A stretch of 64,000 nt of DNA, from assembly GCA_021234155.1 (NCBI GenBank), contig JAJEKV010000040.1, forward strand, positions 13,862,353-13,926,352. The letters run 5' to 3'. The translations under genes and the position numbers were made by a program. This document shows, in pieces, positions 9,960 to 20,555 of the stretch; the first letter of the stretch is position 1; the number at the start of each line of letters is the position of its first letter. Source of the DNA: Isoetes taiwanensis. Taxonomy: Eukaryota; Streptophyta; Lycopodiopsida; Isoetales; Isoetaceae. The notes under the pieces are model-generated. The model was not told the DNA's origin. It saw nothing but the letters and a program-made list of their open reading frames with translations, and did not search any database.

Positions 9960-11599
9960 ATTCAAAAAAAAAAAAAAACCCCTTTTTTTTGTCGTCGTCG
10001 TAACAAACAAAAACGTCGTTACAAACGTCGTTCAACAACGTTTTGTGTCATCGTTTAACGATGTCACGACGTCGTTAAACGACGACCTGTGATTTAAATC
10101 GAAAACAGGCGGTAATCCCGCCGCTTATTTTCGAGCAAGCAAAGCTTATAAAGGGCGTTTTTGAGGCGATTTTTGGTAGCGGATCTACTTTGGGGTCTAT
10201 TCTAAGTGTAAGACAAGCTTCATAAGGTATGTGCGGATCAACCGGCTTCGTTTTTGAATCTAAACTTGTTTTGGGTAGATTTAGGGCTTTTTGTATTTGT
10301 TGTTTGTTCTTCCTTCAACCTTCATTCTTCTTCTTCCATTCTTGCATCCTTCTTCCATACATATTCTTCCATTCCCTTTGTCATCTTCTTCTTCGATTCT
10401 TCCTCCTCTTATACTACTTCTTCCTCCTCTTATTCAAATTCTTACTCTTAATCCTCCTCTTGCTTCATCTTCTTAGGTATTCTTCCTCCCCATTTTCGGG
10501 TTCCTCCTCTTCTTCTTAGCCTTTTCTTCTTCGGAATTCTTCCATTCTTCTTCTAATTTTTTTCCCATCTAAGAAGACGTCGTTAAAAGACGAGACCCCT
10601 CTTCTTTCCAAAATTTTCCCTTATTAGTTTTTTTATACTATTTCTTTCTAATCATTGAATTTTTTGTTTTGCATATACACTCCTAGCAAAATGTGTTGTT
10701 CTTGCAAAACAACTTGGCACCTCTTCCAGGTAAGGATTTAATTTTTTCAATACGCTAATAAAAATACTCTTTTAAGTTGTTTATTTATACTAATATTTTA
10801 CTAATCATTGAATTTATTGTTTTGCATGTACACTCCTAACAAAATGCGTTGTTTGTGCAAAACAACTTTACACCTTATCGTTGTCAGGGTAAGCATTTAA
10901 TTTTCAATAAGCAATGTATTGATTAATGTATTTAAGCTTAATTTATTGATTAATGTATTTAGCTAAAAAAATTGGGGCTTCATTTATTTTTGTATTTTTT
11001 TAATATATTTAAGCGACATCATTTAATGACGTTAAAATCTTATATTTTTATTGGTTAAATTCATTTTATAGGCTTTAATATTAAATATATTAACTTCATT
11101 CATAATAAATGTATTATTATTATTATTTTCAATTTATTAAAAAATAAATAAAAAAAAAAAAAAAAAAAAATTAATACACGTAAGCAACGTCGTCTTGTAC
11201 GACGTCGTTAAACGACGACGTGTACGTGGTACGCCCGCGTCGTAGCGGCATCAGCTTAGCATGGGGTGGCCGCCCGGCCGCGTGGCTATTATGTCGCGTT
11301 TGGCGTCGTTGGCGATGTCAAACGCGTGGTGCCGCGTCGACAACCCCGCTTCATGAAGCCCGGCGCCGCCCGGCGGCGTGGGGTACCCATGTGTGCATTG
11401 CGTCGTTCAGCGATGCGATGTCGTCGTAAACGCGGCGCCACGATTGCGACGTGAATAACGCGGCGTTGAGGCGGCGTGGAGCGGCGTCAAAACGTCGGTT
11501 ATAGGCGTCGTTATCGACCTTTTGTCGATGTTCATCGGCGTCTAAGCGGCGATGCGGGCGTCGTAATAGGCGTCGTAATAGGACAACATTTTTGTAGTG
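9960..11599. mobile_element. CACTA-like non-autonomous element with ACGTCGTT subterminal motifs
   Basis: The right end reads GGACAACATTTTTGTAGTG, which reversed is CACTACAAAAATGTTGTCC, the typical terminus of plant CACTA (En/Spm) elements. The sequence is packed with ACGTCGTT/AACGACGT words at 10000-10090, 10575-10590, 11185-11225 and 11280-11590, in the manner of CACTA subterminal repeats. The left end is less certain; a poly-A/poly-C/poly-T run at 9965-9990 marks it. No transposase frame is seen. Inside are a polypyrimidine tract (10300-10560) and a tandem duplication. Confidence 0.6.
10646..10900. repeat. Tandem duplication of ~150 bp inside the CACTA-like element
   Basis: CTAATCATTGAATTT, TGTTTTGCAT, TACACTCCTA and the GCAAAACAACTT block occur at 10650-10745 and again at 10800-10900 in the same order. 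Each copy is followed by a GGTAAG-like word. Confidence 0.75.
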
Positions 11600-11639
11600 T
11601 GCCAAGTCAGGCTCCACTACAACATTGCTCATTACTTTG

Positions 11640-12120
11640 CAAATCTTTGAAGATGGCGTTACTCTCGAGGAGACTTAAGCCTTCGTGAACCAAGTAGCAA
11701 TCCTAGTCTTTAATTCAAGCCATATCAATGAAGTGAACTTTGGATTGCCACAACCAATCCCACATCCCACTGGATTTAGTGCATTATATCACCTCACCCT
11801 CGAAGTCCCAAACTCCCCCACCAGTGCAAAGAACCCCTGGTTCTTTCAAAATTGATCGAGGAAATTGGTCAACAAGGCTATAACCGAGTTCTTTTTCTGT
11901 GAAATCTTCCCTTTAAAGCCTTGCCTCTAAATACTCTCCCAAACCCTTTCGACTATAGGGTCATCGAGAAGTCAAGGGGTCAAAACACCAATTCAGCCTC
12001 TGGGCAGATTTGATGGTGTTTTCTATCCCCCAGGGCAATGCACAGAAGGGAGATAGTTGTTGGCCGCCATCGCTGGCCTCATCCGATGGCATTTTTGCCA
12101 TGCCACCATGTTAATATTTA
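11640..12120 (+). other. Degraded coding-like segment, unidentified (D repeat)
   Basis: In the right-hand copy a frame reads QVAILVFNSSHINEVNFG and FSALYHLTLEV before stopping. The left copy has the same peptide with extra frame breaks. Both continue with recognisable but broken frames to about 12060. It looks like an old coding sequence or retroelement piece, but I cannot name the family. Confidence 0.3.
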
Positions 12121-12322
12121 AACTATAATATAACTAATGTATTTTAGTGTCCAATTACCCCTTGTTCATAACGGTAAAGAATAGACTAAACAATTCAATC
12201 TGGAACTTTAGCGGACACCCATAAGAATTTTCATATGTTTGAAAGTGCTCTGGTTTTTTTGGCTCAAAGTCTTCATCTCTGCCAAAAATTCAAACACTCC
12301 ATAACTATAACATTGCCTCATC

Positions 12323-12621
12323 TGTTACAGGTGCTCCCAAGGGCATAGCCGGAATCGGGCCCTTGACGGACGTTCATGAGCACGGGGGTATTGTTGATAT
12401 ATAACAGATCAAAACGAATTTGTATCAGACAAAAAGGGACCCGGCTGCCAAAGTCGTGTCAAAGAACTATGATTTAGATCGAATCTAAGGATGGGCAGGC
12501 CGGTTCTGGGCTATAGTAGACTACAGTGAACTCGAATGGCTGTATTATAAAGCTTGGAGAGCGAATTCGGTTGGAGAAGCGAATTGTCCGAAGAAGAGGA
12601 GCCGATTTTGCTATAGTAATC
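12323..12621 (+). repeat. LTR-B, 5' fragment (left copy)
   Basis: Begins TGTTACAGGTGCTCCCAAGG, the same start as the reversed LTR at 28408-29094, and is preceded by TCATC. Truncated at 12621. Confidence 0.85.
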
Positions 12622-13439
12622 ACATACGTAGTGATTGATGGGACGGAGATCTCCTGGGTGCGATCCGCAGGATATGCTAGCGCCTCTTCGGGGTTTTGTT
12701 CTCGAGGGAGTTTCTTGTCATTATTTCCTTCAATCTCATTGCTAGCCCTCATGCCAATAGTCTTGGAGTCCGCCTACGGCTCGAGCTACATAACCATGAT
12801 TGATTGGCGTACTAGATCATTTCGATTTGCTGGTTCTAGCTCTAGTTCTAGTTCATCTGCGGATCGGTCTCTACACCAACATCAACCCGATCCGTGCGAT
12901 GTCGTGGGCCCACGACTCGTCCTTGCAGTTCCATGTTACGATCCGCCTCTTGCCTGCTGCTCCGGTTCATGCCGATTCTGATCATATTCTTGATGATGTC
13001 CAGCTCAACTCCGGTTTACGCTCCGGTTTGGTTCATGTTCTGCTCAGTTCTTGCTCCAGTCCTGTTCTTGCTCCGGCTCTTGATCGATCCACTTTTTACG
13101 CTCCGGTTCATGCTCCAGTTCATGTTCCAATTGCTCCCGCTCACGTTCTTGTTCTGCTCATGTTCCGATCCTGCTTTTGTAGAGGCTTCTTCATGCCCTC
13201 GGCCATTATCTCGAAGATTTCTCTTCGCGAGTTCGATGAATCTAAAAGGCAAGATCCAAGTTCAAGATTTGCAATCCAGTTACCGTCGGCTAGATCGACA
13301 CCATGAAAGCTTTGCTCCAATGCTCCCGGATAAATATGGCGATTTCTCGATGTGTTTGACAAAGTCAAAGGCCAGTAAACTCGGGAGCATCGTCCATATG
13401 ATTGTCCTATTGATTTGCAGCCGGGGGGCCTTGCGCCAT

Positions 13440-14200
13440 ATGGTCCGATATATGATCTATCTTCTGGCGAGTTGAAGGTTTTGCGGGATTATATTGAGGA
13501 GAATCTAGCCACCGGCTTCATTCGACATTTCGGTCCCTGGGAGCTTTATCTTCTTTGTCAAAAGAAGGATGATTCGCTACGGCTAGTCGTTGATTATCAC
13601 GGCCTCAACAAAATCACTTGCGCATCGGTATCCAGATCCGCCTCCGATTCGAGTTGTTGGAGCTAACTTCAAGGTGCGCATTATTTTACGAAGATTGATC
13701 TTGAGGTGCTACAATCTTATTCGGATCCGGGAGGGTGATGAGTGGAAAACAACTTTTCGCACTCGGTATGGCCATTTCGAGTACACAGTTATGCCGTTTG
13801 GACTTACCAATGCCCGTGATATTCAAAGATATGGCCAATGATGTTTTTCGAGAGTTCTTAGATACTTTTGTTATCATCTATCCGGATGATATTCTTGTTT
13901 ATTCTAAGACTCCACCTAACATGAGAGGCATGTTCGACAGGTCCTTCAGAAGCTTCGTGAGCATGGGTTATATGCCAAACTTGAGAAGTGTCAGTTCGAG
14001 CAGGATAATGTGGAGTTCCTTGGCTATCGCATCACTCCACATGGAGTCTCTATGGATCCTGAAAAGGTCCGCACTGTTCTGGAGTGGCAAACACCTTCAT
14101 CCGTTCGAGATGTTCAGTGTTTTCTTGGGTTTGCCAATTTCTATCGGCGTTTCATCCGGGATTATTCGGAGATTGCTCTTCCTTTGACACGCCTCACTGT
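13440..14200 (+). pseudogene. Reverse transcriptase, family C copy 1
   Basis: Visible blocks are [31 protein letters not shown], the [19 protein letters not shown] stretch, MPFGLTNA, and an active-site block read as YPDDILVYSK (YxDD) near 13880-13910. These are followed by LGYRITPHGVSMDPEKV and the FLGFANFYRRFI connection. At least four frameshifts split them. Confidence 0.92.
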
Positions 14201-14204
14201 CAAG

Positions 14205-14665
14205 GACGTGCCATTCGAATGGACTGTGGAAGCGGAATCTGCTTTTGTTACCCTGAAGCATGCTTTCACCACGGCGCCAGTTCTTGCTCATGCAGATCCT
14301 TTGCGCCCATATGTTGTTGAAGCAGATGCTTCTGATTTTGCGCTTGGTGGGATCCTGTCACAGGAGGGGGATGACCATGAATTGCATCCAATCGCCCATT
14401 TATGACAAGGAGTTGTTGGCGATAGTGGATTCTTTCGAGGAGTGGAGACGTTTCCTGGAGGGATCTCCTTATAAGGTCACAGTCTACACAGATCACCGAA
14501 ATCTCGAATATTTTCAGTCTGCTCGAGTGCTCAACCGTCGCCAGGCCCGGTGGCATACTCAAGTATTATCCCGGATTGATTTCGTGATCAAGTACCGTCC
14601 TGGATCCCTCCAAGGAAAGCCTGATGCCTTGTCTCGACGCTCCTACCTTGAGCCCAAACTAGGTG
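14205..14665 (+). pseudogene. RNase H, family C copy 1 (internal deletion)
   Basis: [43 protein letters not shown] and [17 protein letters not shown] are present. HPIAH runs straight into YDKELL at 14398, so the SRKFSPAE-type segment is lost along with the frame. The identical deletion is at the same place in copy 2. Confidence 0.92.
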
Positions 14666-14959
14666 ACCCCGTGATATGATCAAAGAATCACAAGGTTATT
14701 TTAGGGCCCGATCGGTTCCAACTTATGGCTTCACTTTGTTCGAGAGGCCTCATGATACAACCTTGTTGGAGTTTGTTCAGCATCTACGCCCTCCGATCCA
14801 TTGGCTCAAGATGTATTCTCACATTGGCGCCGCATCATCTTCTCGCCAGATGGAAGCGCATCTATGATCGCTTTGAAGTTCGAGATGGAATCTGCTCCGT
14901 GATGGGCTTCTATATGTGCGGATGGTGCTTCTAGGCTTCGTGTTCTTCGGGCTTGCCAT

Positions 14960-15700
14960 GATTCACCTTGGCCCGACACTTTGGAGTAGCCAAGACTCTT
15001 GAACTTATTAGTCGAGAGTATTGGTGGCGTCTTCGCCGCTATATCGAAGCTTTTATTCGATCCCGTGACATACGCTATCGAGCCAAGGTTCCAAGGCATC
15101 TTCCTCATGGCCCGCTTCAGCCTTTACCAGTTCCGGCCGGTCCTTGGAAGAGTATTTTCGATGGATTTTATTGTCAAGCTTCCATCCTCGGGGCCATGAC
15201 GCCATCCTTGTTGTTGTTGACCGCTTTTTCCAAGATGGCACATTTCACTCGGGTAAAGATCGCTATCTCTAGTGAAGCCACAACGGGTTCTCTTGCTTCG
15301 AGAGGTGGTTCACTCCATGGCTTACCCAGATAACATTGTCGATGTGTGGCCCTCAATTTGTTGCCGGTTTTTGGAAGCGCCTATTGCAACTCTTGCATGT
15401 GGAACGCTCGCTTCTTAGGACATCATCCGAGACCAATGGACGGGTGGAGCACACTAATCAAACCCTTTGAGCAAGATTTGCGATGCTTCATCAATTATCG
15501 CGGGATCGGGTTGATTGGCTACCGTGGCGAATTTGCTTATAATAATTACATCCATGCCTCCACGGGCGGACTTCCGTTCTTTATTAATTTGGCATGCATC
15601 CCGGTGGTCTTTGATTGCTCCCGGATATGACTCGGTCAATCCCAAGTATGAGGGGCAAGTTCGAGAACTCCGCGATGCTTCAGATGATGATCTTGACTAT
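14960..15700 (+). pseudogene. Integrase, family C copy 1
   Basis: Blocks in several frames: HFGVAKTLELISREYWW (end of the zinc-finger region), PLQPLPVPAGPWKSI, DGFYCQ-like first Asp block, LLTAFSKMAHF, and GRVEHTNQTLEQ with the catalytic Glu around 15440-15470, then GEFAYNNYIHASTGGLPFF. It is broken by many small indels. Confidence 0.88.
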
Positions 15701-15949
15701 CTTCGCCAGGCCCAAACACGCATCGTCATCATGCGGATCAAAGATCGTCGGACGCCCTCCTCATTTTCGCGATCGGTGATCTTGTTTGGCTCTTACGCCC
15801 GGGATTTGCCGACAAAATGCCTTTGTAACAAGTTCGGCTCGACTCTGCTTTTAGGTCCCTATCGGATCATTGAGCGAAGTTGGTGATGCCGCTTCCGTTT
15901 GGAGCTTCCGCCATCGGTCGGGCTTCACCCAAGGTGTTTCATGTGTCTT

Positions 15950-16205
15950 TGTTAGAACCCTATATGGCGAATCCATTTCCGGATCGAGTACCTCCACCTC
16001 CACCACCAGTCGAGATTGATGATCATGAGGAGTTCGAGGTTTGAGAGATTCTGGACTCCAAGTTTCTTCGTCGACGATTGTATTACTTTGTCGATTGGGA
16101 AGGTTACTCGCCAAGTGATAGAACCTGGAAGCCTGCCGAGAATCTGACTAATGCACCTGACAAAATTGCGGAGTTTCACCGACGTCTGAGTACTCGATAA
16201 GCCCA
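15950..16205 (+). pseudogene. C-terminal chromodomain, family C copy 1
   Basis: The frame reads a PPPPPPVEIDDHEEFEV linker, then RRRLYYFVDWEGYSPSDRTW and KPAENLTNAPDKIAEFHRR. The aromatic residues (Y/F-V-DWEGY and W) fit a canonical chromodomain, thought to steer integration to marked chromatin. An in-frame stop follows EFEV. Confidence 0.92.
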
Positions 16206-16242
16206 GCCCGAGGACTCGCCGCCATCGAGGAGGGGGTGATGG

Positions 16243-16618
16243 TGTGACGACCATACGGATATTCGTATCATACGAACATTATACTCCTATGTACAAAAGA
16301 TGGTCGTCACACGGATGCAAAAAGGTAGTTGCACAAGACAGGGTTTGAACTCGCAACCTTCCAGTTGCGAGTCACACACCCTTGCCAAGTGTGCTATCAA
16401 TATTTGTTGAAGACATTCCTTCACGTCTTCCTCATATGTGGGACTATCTCCAGAAGGTCCTAGAATGTTCTAGAACCTAAATGCATGCGCGACACTTGGC
16501 GCGATCTCATCCATTGGAGTGGCGCGATCCTGACCGTTGGTCTAGATATATAAGGAGGCACCTCCTTCTTGTCAAACCATTCTGGTTCAATGCCAGTCTT
16601 GAGCCTTCTAGGCATCTG
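16243..16618 (+). repeat. LTR-C, truncated, shared between copies 1 and 2
   Basis: Begins TGTGACGACCATACGG right after the polypurine tract GGAGGGGGTGATGG, and matches the full LTR at 20046-20555 until GGCATCTG (16618). There it switches directly to the internal start GGCGTACTAGATC. The last ~135 bases of the LTR and the PBS region are missing. It contains TATATAAGG near 16545, a likely TATA box. Confidence 0.88.
16324..16400 (-). repeat. Antisense tRNA-like sequence inside LTR-C (copy 1)
   Basis: On the minus strand it reads GATAGCACACTTGGCAAGGG (A-box region), a GACTCGCAACTGGAAGGTTGC arm (anticodon-stem-like), then GAGTTCAAACCCTG (B-box-like) and a closing arm. Spacing is tRNA-like. It is probably a SINE or tRNA-derived insertion fixed in this LTR family, because the second LTR has it as well. 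Confidence 0.55.
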
Positions 16619-17279
16619 GCGTACTAGATCATTTCGATTTGCTGGTTCTAGCTCTAGTTCTAGTTCATCTGCAGATCATGTCTCTACACCAACATTGACT
16701 TCGGTGCGATATGTTAGGCCCTGACTCCAAATCCTTAGCGGTTCCATGTTACGTCTGCCTTGCCTTCGCTCCGGTTCATGCCCCGTGATTCTGATCATAT
16801 TCTTGATGATGTCAGCTCCGGCTCAGTTTACGCTCCGATTCCGGTTCCTGTTCTGCTCCGATTCTTGCTCCGGTTTCTTTCTTGCTCCAGCTCTTGATCC
16901 AGTCCCTGTTTACGCTCCAGTTCTTGATGTTCATGCTCGAGTTCATGTTCCAATTGCTCCCTCGCCACGTTCTTGTTCTACGCTCATGTTCCTGATCCCG
17001 CTTTTTTGTAGAGGCTTCTTCATGCCCTCAAGCCAGATCTCAAGATTTCTCTTGCGAGTTCGATGAATCTAAAAGGCAAGATCCAAGTTCAAGATTTGCA
17101 ATCCAGATTTACCCGCTGGCTAGATCGACACCATCAAGCCTCGCTCCAATGCTCCCTGGATAAATATGGCGATTTCTCGATGTGTTTGACAAAGTCAAGG
17201 CAAGTAAACTCCCAGCATCGTCCATATGATTGTCCTATTGATTTGCAAAATGGGGACGACGCCGCCATATGGTCCGATA

Positions 17280-18470
17280 TATGGTCTATCTTCCACGAGT
17301 TGAAGGTTTTGCGGGATTATATTGAGGAGAATCTAGCCACCGGCTTTTCATTCGACATTCTCCCGGGTTGGAGCGCCTATCTTCTTTGTCAAAAGAAGGA
17401 TGATTCGCTACGGGCTAGTCGTTGATTATCACTGCTCAACAAAATCACTGCATCAACCCAGATCCGGCTTCCTCGATTCCGTGAGTTGTTGGAGCGACTT
17501 CAAGGTGCGCATTATTTTAATTAAGATTGATCTTCGGGTGCCTACAATCTTATTCGGATCCGGGAGGGTGATGAGTGGAAAAACGACTTTTCAGACTCGA
17601 TATGGCCATTTCGAAAATACGCTATGCCGCTTGGACTTACCAATGCCCCTAAGAAGATTCCAAAGATATGGCCAATGATGTTTTTCGAGAGTTCTTAGAT
17701 ACTTTTGTTATCATCTATCCGATGATATTCTTGTTTATTCTAAGACTCTCGAATTTAACATGAGAGGCATGTTCGACAGTCCTTCGGAAGCTTCGTGAGC
17801 ATGGGTTATATGCCAAACTTGAGAAGTGTCACCGAAAGGTGATAATGTGGAGTTCCTTGGCTATCGCATCACCCACATGGAGTCTCTATGGATCCCAAAA
17901 GGTCCAAGACTGTTCGAGTGGCAAACACCTTCATCCGCTCGAGATGTGTTTTTTGGGTTTACCAATTTCTATTGGCGTTTCATCCGGGATTATTCGAGAT
18001 TGCTCTTCTTTTGACACGCCACCTTTGTCAAGGACATGCCATTCGAATGGACTGTGGAAGCGGAATCGCTTTTGTTACCCTGGAAGCATGCTTTCACCAC
18101 GGGCGCGATTCTTGCTCATGCATCCTTTAAGCCCATATGTTGTTGAAGCAGATGCTTCCGATTTTGCGCTGGTGGGATCCTCGCCACCGGAGGGGATGAC
18201 CATGAATTGCATCCAATCGCCCATTTATGACAAGGAGTTGTTGGCGATAGTGGATTCTTTCGAGGAGTGGAGACGTTTCCGGAGGGATCTCCTTATAAGG
18301 TCACATCTACCACGGATCACCAAATCTCGAATATTTTCACCGCGAGTGCTCAACCGCCGCCAGCCCTGGTGGCATACTCAAGTATTATCCCGGATTGATT
18401 TCGCGGATCGGGCACCGCCCCGATCCCTCCAAGGAAAGCTCGATGCCTTGTCTCAACGCTCCTACCTTGA
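17280..18470 (+). pseudogene. Reverse transcriptase and RNase H, family C copy 2
   Basis: [44 protein letters not shown], the IYPMIFL-type scrambled active site near 17700-17730, [21 protein letters not shown] and [18 protein letters not shown] appear in shifting frames. The YxDD codons are damaged by a one-base deletion (TATCCGATGAT compared with TATCCGGATGAT in copy 1). Confidence 0.88.
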
Positions 18471-18779
18471 GCCCAAACTAGGTGACCCCGCATATGATCA
18501 AAGAATCACAAGTTATTTTAGGGCCTGATCGGTTCAACTTTATGGCTCTCACTTTGTTCGAGAGGCCTCATGATCTGACCTTGTTGAGTCTGCTCGAGCA
18601 TCTCTCGCCTCCCGATCCATTGGCTCAAGATGTATTCTCACATTAAGCGCCGTGATCATCTTCTCGCCAGATGGAAGCAGACTATGATCGCTTTGAGGTT
18701 CGAGATGGACTCGCCTGCGGATGGGCTTCTATATGTGCCGGATGGTGCTTCTAGGCTTGTGTTCTTTAGGCTTGCCATG

Positions 18780-20015
18780 ATTCACCTTGTAGGACACTTT
18801 GGAGTAGCCAAGACTCTTGAACTTATTAGTCGAGAGTATTGGTGGCCGTGTCTTCGCCGCCTGTCGAAGCTTTTTATTCGATCTTGTGACATCTGGCTGC
18901 CGAGCCAAGGTTCCAAGGCATCTTCCTCATGGCCCGCTTTCAGCCTTTACCAGTTCCAGCCGGTCCTTGGAAGAGTATTTCAGTGGATTTTATTGTCGAA
19001 GCTTCCATCCTCCCATGACGCCATCCTTGTTGTTGTTGACCGTTTTTCCAAGATGGCACATTTCATTCCTTGCAAAGATCGCTATCTCTAGTGAAGCCAC
19101 GTGGGTTCTCTTGTTTTGAGAGGTGGTTCGACTCCATGGCTTACCGCGATAACATTGTCGCGACCGCGCCCTCAATTTGTTGCCGCTTTTGAAGCGCCTA
19201 TTGCAACTCTTGCATGTGGAACGCTTCGCTTCTTGGGACATCATCGTAGAGACCAATGGATGTGGAGCGCACTAATCAAACCCTTGAGCAAGATTGCGAT
19301 GCTTCATCAATTATCGCCAGGATGAGTGGGTTGATTGGCTACCACCGCGTAATTTGCTTATAATATTCCGCCCATGCCTCCACAGCCGCACTCGCTTCTT
19401 TATTAATTTCGGCATGCATCCCTGGTGGTCTTTGATTGCTCCCCGGATATGACTTCAACCAATCCCAAAGGCCGAGGGTGATGAGCTCGAGAAACTCCGC
19501 GATGCTTCGGGATGATCTTCAAGACCATCTTCGCCGTGCCCAAGCACGTTATCGCCATCATGCAGATCAAGATCGCCGGACGCGCCTCATTTTGCAGTTG
19601 GTGATCTTGTTTGGCTCTTTGCGTCGGGATTTGCCGACACTCGCCCTTTGTAACAAGCTCGACTACCGGGCTTTTAGGTCCCTATCGGATCATTGAACGA
19701 GTTGGTGATGCTTTCCGCTTTGAGCTTCCGCCATCAACCGGGCTTCACCCGGTGTTTCATGTGTCTTTGTTAGAACCCTATATGGCTTAATCCATTTCCG
19801 GATCGATACCTCCACCTCCACCACCGGTCGAGATTGATGATCATGAGAAGTTCGAGGTTCGAGAGATTCGGACTCCAAGTTTCTTCGACGATTGTATTAC
19901 TTTTGTCGATTGGGAAGGTTACTCGCCAAGTGATAGAACCCGAAGCCCGCCGAGAATTTGACTAATGCACCGACAAAATTGCGGAGTTTCATCGCGTTAC
20001 CACATAAGCTAAGCC
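18780..20015 (+). pseudogene. Integrase and chromodomain, family C copy 2
   Basis: HFGVAKTLELISREYWW is preserved, followed by a cysteine-containing arm, then VVVDRFSKMAHFIPCKDR and a broken catalytic-Glu block (MDVERTNQTLEQ-like) near 19255-19290. The chromodomain near 19865-19990 reads RRLYYF/CRLGRLLAK in two frames after a one-base insertion. Confidence 0.85.
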
Positions 20016-20045
20016 CCGAGTATTCGGCCGGAGAGGGGGGGATGG

Positions 20046-20555
20046 TGTGACGACCATACGGATATTCGTATCATAACGAACATTATACTCCTATGTACAA
20101 AAGATGGTCGTCACACGGATGCAAAGGGTAGTTGCACAAGACAGAGTTTGAACTCGCAACCTTCAGGTATGAAGTCACACACCCCTTGCCAAGTGCGCTA
20201 CCAATATTTGTTGAAGACATTCCTTCACGTCTTCCTCATATGTGGGACTATCTCCAGAAGGTCCTAGAATGTTCTAGACCCCTAGATGCATGCGCGACAC
20301 TTGGCGCGATCTCATCCATTGGAGTGGCGCGATCCTGACCGTTGGTCTAGATATATAAGGAGGCACCTTCTTCTTGTCAAACCATTCCGGTTCAACGCCA
20401 GTCTTGAGCCTTCTAGGCATCTGTCTCATGTTCCTGCTTGCCTTCGGGCCATTGTACTCTTGATTCCTGTTTATATATCAGATTCTTTGCCGATCTTGGC
20501 GTATTTCTTCCGTATTTCTTGCGTATTTTCCTTGTTCTTGCGTAGGTTCATGACA
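20046..20555 (+). repeat. LTR-C, complete 3' LTR (510 bp)
   Basis: Runs from TGTGACGACC to TTCATGACA, with TG and CA ends and polypurine sequence just upstream. It contains TATATAAGG (TATA box) about 240 bases before its end and the antisense tRNA-like module at 20126-20201. It ends directly against the CACTA-derived repeat D, with no matching target duplication at the left end of copy 1. Confidence 0.85.
20126..20201 (-). repeat. Antisense tRNA-like sequence inside LTR-C (copy 2)
   Basis: Counterpart of 16324-16400. The B-box-like GAGTTCAAACTC and A-box-like GCGCACTTGGCAAGG are present, with several substitutions and a disrupted anticodon-like arm. Confidence 0.5.

Larger units (their letters stand above)
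11480..12621 (+). repeat. Direct repeat D, left copy (CACTA end + unknown segment + start of LTR-B)
   Basis: This ~1.14-kb segment recurs at 20556-21708 with few base differences and small indels. It contains, in order, the CACTA right end (to 11599), an unidentified segment (11600-12317), the TCATC target-site sequence (12318-12322) and the first ~300 bases of LTR-B. It breaks off at ATAGTAATC (12621), where the right copy continues into the rest of LTR-B. Confidence 0.9.
12805..16618 (+). mobile_element. Ty3/gypsy chromovirus, family C copy 1
   Basis: Plus-strand order is a proline-rich/gag remnant, reverse transcriptase, RNase H, integrase, chromodomain, polypurine tract, and a truncated LTR. 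gag and protease are essentially absent and the pol frame is broken many times. It is joined head to tail to copy 2 through one shared, 3'-truncated LTR at 16243-16618. Both copies share the same internal deletion in RNase H, so they descend from one defective parent. Sequence 12622-12804, left of the start, matches nothing else here. Confidence 0.9.
16617..20555 (+). mobile_element. Ty3/gypsy chromovirus, family C copy 2 with complete 3' LTR
   Basis: Same organisation as copy 1, offset by about 3.81 kb. Reverse transcriptase lies at 17280-18010, RNase H at 18010-18470 (same internal deletion), integrase at 18780-19500 (LVVVDRFSKMAHFIP is clear near 19030), chromodomain at 19790-20010 and the LTR at 20046-20555. 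It has even more small indels than copy 1. Many are missing CTG/CAG triplet parts relative to copy 1. Confidence 0.9.

Noticed and set aside
10229-10560. Overlapping plus-strand frames of 60-96 codons rich in Ser/Leu/Phe
   Set aside because: They are all readings of one polypyrimidine (TTCTTCC) tract inside the CACTA-like element, open in three frames because of base composition.
12526-13306. Plus-strand frames of 151, 168 and 193 codons before the family C reverse transcriptase
   Set aside because: Mutually overlapping readings of GCTCC/GTTC-rich repetitive sequence (PVHAPVHVPIAP-type). They may be gag-linker remains but no gag motif is visible.
16324-16400. A functional tRNA gene on the minus strand
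   Set aside because: A- and B-box-like sequences and one arm are present, but no clean acceptor stem or seven-base anticodon loop can be drawn, and it sits inside an LTR in both copies.
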